64,000 nt of DNA from Psychromonas arctica DSM 14288 (GTDB lineage Bacteria; Pseudomonadota; Gammaproteobacteria; Enterobacterales; Psychromonadaceae): NCBI RefSeq assembly GCF_000482725.1, contig NZ_KI519479.1:129706-193705 (forward strand). The letters run 5' to 3'. Numbering within the stretch: the first letter of the stretch is position 1; every line of letters begins with the position of its first letter. This document shows positions 58,179-64,000 of this stretch, one piece after another. Below the pieces are notes generated by a model. The model made no database searches. It was not told where the DNA came from and saw only the letters and a list, made by a program, of their open reading frames with translations. The translations under genes were made by a program, and so were the position numbers.

Positions 58179-59558
58179 CTAAAGGGTAATATGTTGTTCA
58201 AAAATAGGTAAAAATTCATCTCTTCTATGGCTGACTAATAACATGGTGCTGTGTTGTTGAGTGGCTAGGTGCTCTAGGAAATTAAGAACACGGTGTCTAT
58301 TTAACTCATCTAGACCCTGTGTTGGCTCATCTAATATTAATAAATAAGGTGATTTAACTAGGGCTCTGGCAATTAAAGCCAGTCGTTGTTCACCGTAACT
58401 TAAACTCTGAAACAGGCTTTTTTGCTGATCCAATAAACCAATCTTTTCTAGCCATTGCTGTGCAATGTTAACTTCGTGAGCTGTGGCCTGTTGATACATA
58501 CCAATAGAGTCATAAAAACCCGATAATACCACGGTTAACAATTCGCCATTAACACGGTACTGGCGGTGTAATTCAGAGCTAACTATTCCCATGTTCTTTT
58601 TAACATCCCAGATAGTTTCTCCAGAACCTCTTTTGTAACCTAGTACATGAATATCGTTGCTATAACATTGTGGGCAATCACCAGTAATCAGCTGCATTAA
58701 GGTTGATTTTCCACTACCGTTAGCCCCTGTTATCAAGGTATGTTGCAGTGGTTTTATTTCAACGTCTAAATCCTCAAAAACATTAACGCCGCCATAATGA
58801 ACAGTACCTTTGTTTAGTTTCACTAAATAAAGATGATTATAATCAGATAATTGTTGTATGTTTTCTGGCCAAGGAATGTGGTCAGGCACTGGACTTAATA
58901 ATGCATCTAATTGATTTTTAGTTTCAATATCATCGAGCTGGCCAATTACATCTACTCGGCCACGCTCAATAAAGGCGATGTTATTACACCAATTTGGAAT
59001 ATCTTGGCGATTGCTTAGCATCAGCACAATGGTGAAGCCTGTATGAGATAAACGTGCTAGCGCATTGGATAAAGTTTCACAGGATTGTACGTCTAAACTA
59101 TCAAAGGGATTGTCACAAATTAACAGTTCAGCACCGCTAAATATAGCTTGTAGAATTAATAACTTCCTACTTTCACCTGTGCTCAATTGAATGTAACGTG
59201 TTTGCATACGATGGCTGAGTCCGAACTCGCTAATTAGTGGGTCGTTCCATCTATCTTGCGGTAAAAAATCTTGCGCTTTGGTGCCAACATCGTTTGCATC
59301 CACATAGTCTGGCGCTTCCATTGCTAGCGTGTTTTCATAGGTTTGTTGCTGTGCTTCAAAAGAAATAATACCTACTTTTTCTTTACTCGGCAGAGTGAGT
59401 TGATCCACTTTGTCTATTTGTAGATCGCCAGTTAAAAGCTGATCAATATATTGTTTTCCTGAACCATTACGGCCTAATACGCACCAGCTTTCATTGTTGC
59501 GTATTTGCCAATGATCGATGGTTAATTTTTCATGTGCTAAATTTACAATATTTATCAT
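58179..59558 (-). CDS. modF: ModF-type ABC protein with two ATPase domains
   Basis: 459 aa. Two ABC ATPase domains without membrane parts, aligned throughout with E. coli ModF (PhrA). Domain 2 is canonical (GANGSGKST near 280; LSYGEQRLALIARAL; LLILDEPTQGLD near 417). Domain 1 is degenerate: Walker A GRNGSGKQ (29-36) lacks the Ser/Thr, and Walker B ends ICDN (D149-N150), lacking the catalytic Glu, though its LSTGESRK signature remains. ModF was linked to molybdate transport by position and to photorepair; its role is unsettled. Here no mod genes are adjacent. Confidence 0.9.
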   Translation of the reverse strand: MINIVNLAHEKLTIDHWQIRNNESWCVLGRNGSGKQYIDQLLTGDLQIDKVDQLTLPSKEKVGIISFEAQQQTYENTLAMEAPDYVDANDVGTKAQDFLPQDRWNDPLISEFGLSHRMQTRYIQLSTGESRKLLILQAIFSGAELLICDNPFDSLDVQSCETLSNALARLSHTGFTIVLMLSNRQDIPNWCNNIAFIERGRVDVIGQLDDIETKNQLDALLSPVPDHIPWPENIQQLSDYNHLYLVKLNKGTVHYGGVNVFEDLDVEIKPLQHTLITGANGSGKSTLMQLITGDCPQCYSNDIHVLGYKRGSGETIWDVKKNMGIVSSELHRQYRVNGELLTVVLSGFYDSIGMYQQATAHEVNIAQQWLEKIGLLDQQKSLFQSLSYGEQRLALIARALVKSPYLLILDEPTQGLDELNRHRVLNFLEHLATQQHSTMLLVSHRRDEFLPIFEQHITL

Positions 59559-60050
59559 AGAATTATTCAGTCTGGTAAAGTGATTAAAAATTTATTCTGC
59601 CACAAAGTTAAATAAATGAGTAAGTTATAATTATTAATTTTAAGAGTGATTTTTGCTGTCATTACCGTGTTTTTCATTACTAGCTCAGTCGCAAGCGCTG
59701 TTGATTTTACTGTTTATTGATAGCTGTTAACGCAAGAATAGTGATATTAGTTGGCTTCCTTTCTTGTAAATAAGGTTATTTCAATATCGCTAAGAGATCA
59801 TGAAAGGGGACATTTAACCATGCCATAAATATTTACATAGCATACTGATGAAAATTAATGTGACTCAATTCAATAAATTAAAGCATGGTCTCATTTATCG
59901 CTTGCGAACCCTGTGATTATGGTTAATACCTTCAAATATAAGCTTATTTAATGTACTATGTTGTTTCGTTTGCTATGTTAATCCTCATCTTTTAGTCATA
60001 AATTCTAATTTTTAACCGTAAATGCAAACTTCATTAATAAGGATATTAAT
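59559..60050. other. intergenic, 492 bp, divergent promoters of modF and proX
   Basis: No gene and no strong structure recognised. The proX ribosome site is AAGGA just before 60051. Confidence 0.45.
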
Positions 60051-61055
60051 ATGCGTAAACTCATCTCATCTTCATTACTACTTGCCTGTGCTTCTTTCAC
60101 TTTACCTGCTGCGGCAAGTGAGTGTGGCAAAGTAACTATTGCTGATATGAACTGGGCTTCTGCAACCGTTATTGCCAATGTTGACCGCTTTATTGTTGAA
60201 CATGGTTTTGATTGTGATGCTGAGCTTGTACCTGGCGATACCATGCCAACCGGTGCTGCAATGATTGAAAAAGGGCAACCTGATATTGCACCTGAATTCT
60301 GGAGTAACTCAATGCGTGAAGCATTAGATAAAGGAGTTGCTGAAGGTCGAATTCGCTATGCTGGTACAACACTAACCGATGGTGGAGAAGAAGGTTTTTG
60401 GGTACCTGCCTACATGGTTGAGAAAGACCCTACATTAGCCACTATTGCTGGTATTAGAGCCAATGCAAAATTGTTTAAACACCCCGAAGATCCAACTAAA
60501 TCTGCCTTAATGGGCTGCCCTTCAGGTTGGAACTGTCAAATTTCAACTAGCCAATTGTTTACGGCACTTGATTTAGAAGCTTCTGGTTTTGAGTTATTAG
60601 ATCCAGGCTCAGGTGCAGGTTTATCTGGTTCAATTGCTAAAGCTTATGAGCGCAAAGAGGCTTGGCTAGGTTACTACTGGGCGCCAACATCTGTTTTAGG
60701 TAAATACAAAATGGTTAAAGTAGATTTTGGAACGGGTATCGATAAAGAAGAGTTCGTAAACTGTACCACTCAAATCGATTGTTTAAATCCTAAAGTTACT
60801 ATGTACCCGCCTTCAGCAGTGGAGTCAGTTGTCACTGAAGATTTCGCGAAAAGAGCGCCAGAGGTAGTGGCTTATCTTGCTGGTCGTTCATTTACTAATG
60901 AACAAATGAATGCGTTATTAGCTTGGAAAGAAGACGAACAAGCCGATGGTGATTATATCGTTGAGTATTTCCTAACTAACCATGAAGCAATTTGGACACA
61001 ATGGGTTGATGCACCTACCGCTGCAAAAGTTAAAAAAGCATTAGCAGAATTATAA
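60051..61055 (+). CDS. proX: glycine betaine ABC transporter, substrate-binding protein
   Basis: 334 aa. Signal peptide about 1-23 (MRKLISSSLLLACASFTLPA, then AAS). ProX/OpuAC fold: KVTIADMNWASATVIANVDR, PEFWSNSMREALDKGV, GYYWAPTSVL, and paired cysteines (CPSGWNC; NCTTQIDC). Aromatic residues should cage the trimethylammonium group of betaine in the periplasm. First gene of the operon, here in the order X-W-V, unlike E. coli V-W-X. A perfect stem-loop follows before proW. Confidence 0.92.
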   Translation: MRKLISSSLLLACASFTLPAAASECGKVTIADMNWASATVIANVDRFIVEHGFDCDAELVPGDTMPTGAAMIEKGQPDIAPEFWSNSMREALDKGVAEGRIRYAGTTLTDGGEEGFWVPAYMVEKDPTLATIAGIRANAKLFKHPEDPTKSALMGCPSGWNCQISTSQLFTALDLEASGFELLDPGSGAGLSGSIAKAYERKEAWLGYYWAPTSVLGKYKMVKVDFGTGIDKEEFVNCTTQIDCLNPKVTMYPPSAVESVVTEDFAKRAPEVVAYLAGRSFTNEQMNALLAWKEDEQADGDYIVEYFLTNHEAIWTQWVDAPTAAKVKKALAEL

Positions 61056-61063
61056 TCCTTCCT

Positions 61064-61090
61064 ATAAAGCCTAGTTAAACTAGGCTTTAT
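61064..61090 (+). terminator. perfect stem-loop between proX and proW
   Basis: ATAAAGCCTAGT (61064-61075) pairs perfectly with ACTAGGCTTTAT (61079-61090) over TAA; 'TATTACC' follows. Likely partial terminator or mRNA stabiliser that raises binding-protein levels above permease levels. Confidence 0.85.
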
Positions 61091-61194
61091 TACCTTCTAG
61101 GCAAGTAAATAACTTACACTGTATCAATTTTAGCGTTCTACTTAGCTAGATATTTACCTAGGTCGGTTAGAATTTTTTCAGGAGAAAAAATAAA

Positions 61195-62085
61195 ATGTCA
61201 GACAAGTCATGGATGTCAGAAATCCCGCAGCTTGATCGTCAAGAATTAAGAGATTTTAAAAAATTATTAGATGGTCTATTTCGTGACTTCTCACGTGAAT
61301 ACGGCGATGCTATTCAATCTTTCTTTGACCCATTATTAAGCACCCTCATTTGGTTTGAAAAATTACTATTATCAACTCCTTGGTGGTTAGTTATCGCTGT
61401 TCTAGCTGCTTTCTCATACGCAGCCAGTCGTTCGTTTAAACTAACTATTTCAGTCGCGGCAGCTTTTGTCATCATTGGTTATTTCGGTATGTGGGAAGAT
61501 ACAATGCGCACCATGAGCATGATCATTGTTTCTACCTTGTTGGCGATTCTAATAGGGATGCCGATTGGCGTCGCGATGGCGCGATCTAATCGAGTGCAAT
61601 CGCTTGTTACCCCCATTTTAGATGTTATGCAAACGATGCCTGCTTTTGTTTACTTGATTCCAGTGGTTATGTTACTGGGTATCGGTAAAGTGCCGGGTGT
61701 GATTGCGGTGATTATCTATGCGATTCCTCCGGTAATTCGTTTAACAAACTTAGGTATACGCCTTGTTGATAAAGAAGTGTTAGAAGCTGCCACCGCTTAT
61801 GGTGCGAGCCCAATGCAGCGATTATTTGGCGTGCAAATTCCGTTAGCAATGCCGACTATTATGGCTGGTATTAACCAAACTATTATGATGGCATTAGCCA
61901 TGGTAGTTATTGCATCAATGATCGGGGTGAAAGGATTGGGACAACCAGTATTACAAGCGATTAGTAACCAATACTTTACACAGGGTTTATTAAATGGTCT
62001 TGCGATTGTGGCATTAGCGATCATTTTTGATCGAATTTCACAAAGTTATGCAAAACGTACGTTACAAAATTTTGGGGGGCATTAA
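61195..62085 (+). CDS. proW: glycine betaine ABC transporter, permease
   Basis: 296 aa. A polar N-terminus (about 1-55) is followed by about six membrane helices. The coupling motif EAATAYGASPMQRLFGVQIP (about 200-219) contacts the ATPase. CAGGAG precedes the ATG. One base separates its stop from proV. Confidence 0.93.
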   Translation: MSDKSWMSEIPQLDRQELRDFKKLLDGLFRDFSREYGDAIQSFFDPLLSTLIWFEKLLLSTPWWLVIAVLAAFSYAASRSFKLTISVAAAFVIIGYFGMWEDTMRTMSMIIVSTLLAILIGMPIGVAMARSNRVQSLVTPILDVMQTMPAFVYLIPVVMLLGIGKVPGVIAVIIYAIPPVIRLTNLGIRLVDKEVLEAATAYGASPMQRLFGVQIPLAMPTIMAGINQTIMMALAMVVIASMIGVKGLGQPVLQAISNQYFTQGLLNGLAIVALAIIFDRISQSYAKRTLQNFGGH

Positions 62086-62086
62086 G

Positions 62087-63319
62087 ATGAGTTCGAATGA
62101 AAATAACGCTCCTTTAATTAGTATTAAAAATCTATATAAGATTTTTGGTAAAAATGAGAAAAAAGTTTTAGAGGAAGTAAAAGCAGGTAAATCTAAAGAA
62201 GCTATTTTAGCTGAAACAGGGCATACCGTTGGCTTAGCGGATATTAATTTAGATATTTATCCCGGTGAGATATTTGTGATCATGGGCTTATCAGGCTCTG
62301 GTAAATCAACATTGATTCGTCACTTTAATCGTTTAATTGATCCAACAGCAGGTGAAATAGTGGTTGCTGGTGATGACGTGATGCAGTTAAACGACAAAGA
62401 CCTACAAAACTTCCGCCGTCAAAAAATGGCGATGGTATTTCAACGTTTTGGTTTAATGCCGCACCGTACTGTTCTGCAAAATATTACTTATGGCCTACAA
62501 GTTCAGGGTGTGGCTAAAAAAGATCGTGAAGAGCGTGGTAATGAATGGTTAAAAACGGTGGGTTTAGACGGGTATGCAAAACAATACCCAGGCCAACTCT
62601 CTGGTGGACAACAACAACGTGTTGGCTTAGCGCGTGCACTATGTACTGATGCTGATATCTTATTAATGGACGAAGCCTTTTCTGCACTAGATCCTCTTAT
62701 TCGAAGTGAAATGCAAGATCAGTTAATTGAACTGCAAGATAAATTACATAAAACCATTGTGTTCATCACCCATGATCTAGATGAAGCATTACGTATTGGT
62801 GACAAAATTGCGATTTTACGAGATGGATTACTCATTCAACAAGGTACACCTGTTGATATTTTATTGAATCCCATCGATGACTATGTTGAAGCCTTTGTAA
62901 AAGATGTAAATAGGGCACGTGCGTTAACCGTTGAGACTGTTATGCAACCACAAATTTGTCGGATCTCTAGCGAAAATATTGGTGAAGCTGTCGCACAAAT
63001 GCGTAAATCTAAACAAGAGTATGGTTACGTTGTAAATGATGATGGTTATCAAGGTATGATCACACAAGAAACATTAGAGAATGTTGAAAAAAGTGATTAT
63101 GGCAATGCGATTACTGATGAGTTATTAGAAGATGTGCCATCGGTACAAAGTGATGCACTATTGGAATCTGTTATTTCTGACATGTTAGATAATGAGCATC
63201 CTTTAGCTGTTTTAAATGCCGAAGGTGAAGTAGAAGGGCACTTATCACGTACCACGTTAGCGGAAGTACTCAGCGACAGCAATGAAGAGAGTAAAGATCC
63301 TGACCCCCAAAAAGAGTAA
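62087..63319 (+). CDS. proV: glycine betaine ABC transporter, ATP-binding protein
   Basis: 410 aa from ATG 62087, one base after proW; a longer frame inside proW is unlikely. N-terminal GHTVGLADI segment typical of ProV; Walker A GLSGSGKST (67-75), LSGGQQQRVGLARAL and DILLMDEAFSALDPLIR. Two CBS-like segments (about 280-400) at the C-terminus sense ionic strength or adenine nucleotides in OpuA-type systems. It ends in an acidic tail. Drives betaine import under osmotic stress. Confidence 0.94.
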   Translation: MSSNENNAPLISIKNLYKIFGKNEKKVLEEVKAGKSKEAILAETGHTVGLADINLDIYPGEIFVIMGLSGSGKSTLIRHFNRLIDPTAGEIVVAGDDVMQLNDKDLQNFRRQKMAMVFQRFGLMPHRTVLQNITYGLQVQGVAKKDREERGNEWLKTVGLDGYAKQYPGQLSGGQQQRVGLARALCTDADILLMDEAFSALDPLIRSEMQDQLIELQDKLHKTIVFITHDLDEALRIGDKIAILRDGLLIQQGTPVDILLNPIDDYVEAFVKDVNRARALTVETVMQPQICRISSENIGEAVAQMRKSKQEYGYVVNDDGYQGMITQETLENVEKSDYGNAITDELLEDVPSVQSDALLESVISDMLDNEHPLAVLNAEGEVEGHLSRTTLAEVLSDSNEESKDPDPQKE

Positions 63320-63371
63320 ATAACGCTGGTTTGAGTTAAGAAAAACTAGCATCATGATCTAAGTTGAAATT

Positions 63372-63403
63372 AAAAGCTCATTTTTTACAGAATGGGCTTT
63401 TTT
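63372..63403 (+). terminator. rho-independent terminator after proV
   Basis: AAAAGCTCATT (63372-63382) pairs with AATGGGCTTTT (63391-63401) with one G-T pair, then T residues. Confidence 0.8.
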
Positions 63404-63639
63404 ACTTATATCGCTTACTTTAAGAAATCTTGCAATTTGAGTATGCGGTTTACCCTCTTTAGAATGTGCTAAAACGAGCTGTCACATGTCATTTTTATCG
63501 CACTTTGAGTACGGAAAAGTGACTTTAAATCACCACTATTTATATTACCCATTCCTCAATATCTTTATGATTAATAGTAATGTGTAAATTTAACTGATCA
63601 GATTCATCCAGTCCTTTGTGCACGTTTCTATTGCTCTTT
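63404..63639. other. region between proV terminator and transposase relic
   Basis: No gene or strong structure recognised. Confidence 0.4.
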
Positions 63640-64000
63640 TACTGGCCCTATAAAGCTATTCTATGCGTGACCAACTTCATCGATTATATTTATCATATCC
63701 TTTAAAGCTGCATTTTCTTATTCGTTAAAACTGCGATTTGCTAATGATGCTGACGCATCCAACTTCATACTTGCTCTATAGGATTTAGTTCTGGCGAATA
63801 GCGAGGGCGTTTTATTATCGAGACATTCCCGAAGCTTACTTCCATCCGATCACTATGCCAGCTTGTACATCCATGATAACGACAACGTGCCTATTCTCTT
63901 TTGTGGCCTTTGATATTTGTGAAAAGTATTGTTCCATTATATTTTGACTTACAAAGGGAGCGACCATCGCCATTGTTTACAGAGAGTTGAGCCCGACGAG
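63640..64000 (-). pseudogene. IS630-family transposase relic (C-terminal part)
   Basis: Read on the minus strand, the frame from about 63985 gives MAMVAPFVSQNIMEQYFSQI, then ENRHVVVIMD. After a frameshift, WHSDRMEVSFGNVSIIKRPR, then YSPELNPIEQV, a stop, SWMRQHH and another stop. These are the last DDE-domain blocks of IS630 transposases (VVMDGAGWH; LPPYSPELNPIEQVW; WMRQH), with frameshifts and stops, so it is dead. Its 5' part lies beyond the window edge. No terminal inverted repeat was identified. Confidence 0.85.

Overview
The window is a 64-kb piece of an AT-rich gammaproteobacterial chromosome. Gene content points to a marine, Psychromonas/Alteromonadales-like organism. It carries a YfhM-type alpha-2-macroglobulin with PbpC, ModF, HelD, a TRAP transporter, BCCT and ProXWV betaine uptake, two chemoreceptors and several c-di-GMP enzymes. 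The assignment rests on recognising protein families, not on a database search. No rRNA, tRNA, CRISPR array or complete mobile element was seen.

Layout. 0.1-4.1 kb: a VWA-domain lipoprotein, an ECF sigma factor and a membrane protein that is probably its anti-sigma factor, then a small protein that looks like an AAA+ core with both Walker motifs lost. 4.6-7.0 kb: two tandem GAF-GGDEF genes, the second broken by one in-frame TGA. 7.2-8.5 kb: two divergent paralogous phosphoribosyltransferases (PRTases). 9.0-14.2 kb: a chemoreceptor, an HflX-like GTPase and a BCCT transporter. 14.7-15.9 kb: a small-membrane-protein operon of the yqjD/yqjE type. 16.1-16.5 kb: the relic of an allophanate hydrolase. 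17.5-20.3 kb: a TRAP transporter operon. 20.6-22.7 kb: a LysR regulator and a convergent zinc-type alcohol dehydrogenase/quinone oxidoreductase. 23.2-30.6 kb: yfhM-pbpC. 30.8-36.9 kb: a Cache chemoreceptor, a small P-loop kinase and a large GGDEF-EAL protein with a LacI-like ligand-binding domain.

38.0-51.8 kb holds a dispersed ter (tellurite/stress) system: terD, terZ, a sodium/calcium-exchanger-type antiporter, a tightly packed set of four enzymes (PRTase with TRSP-type tail, HAD phosphatase, StiP-type PRTase, HAD-IB phosphatase), terB, an unrelated lipoprotein esterase and DUF4174 pair, a long-form GAPDH, terA and an RpiB-family sugar-phosphate isomerase. The idea that Ter enzymes make or salvage a nucleotide-like compound from PRPP is published comparative-genomic inference. 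The exchanger sitting where a TerC membrane protein might be expected, next to the calcium-binding TerD family, is the most interesting feature of the window.

52.2-58.1 kb carries two overlapping membrane-associated GTPases and a HelD-type helicase with an inserted nuclease-like segment and C-terminal zinc ribbons. ModF follows (58.2-59.6 kb, minus strand), then a proX-proW-proV betaine uptake operon (60.1-63.3 kb), and finally a decayed IS630-family transposase at the right edge.

Intergenic regions are long and contain at least four separate perfect short tandem repeats (units of 7, 7, 11 and 13 bp) and many clear hairpin terminators. Three operons (TRAP, ter, betaine) have a perfect stem-loop directly after their first gene, which would favour expression of that gene over the rest.
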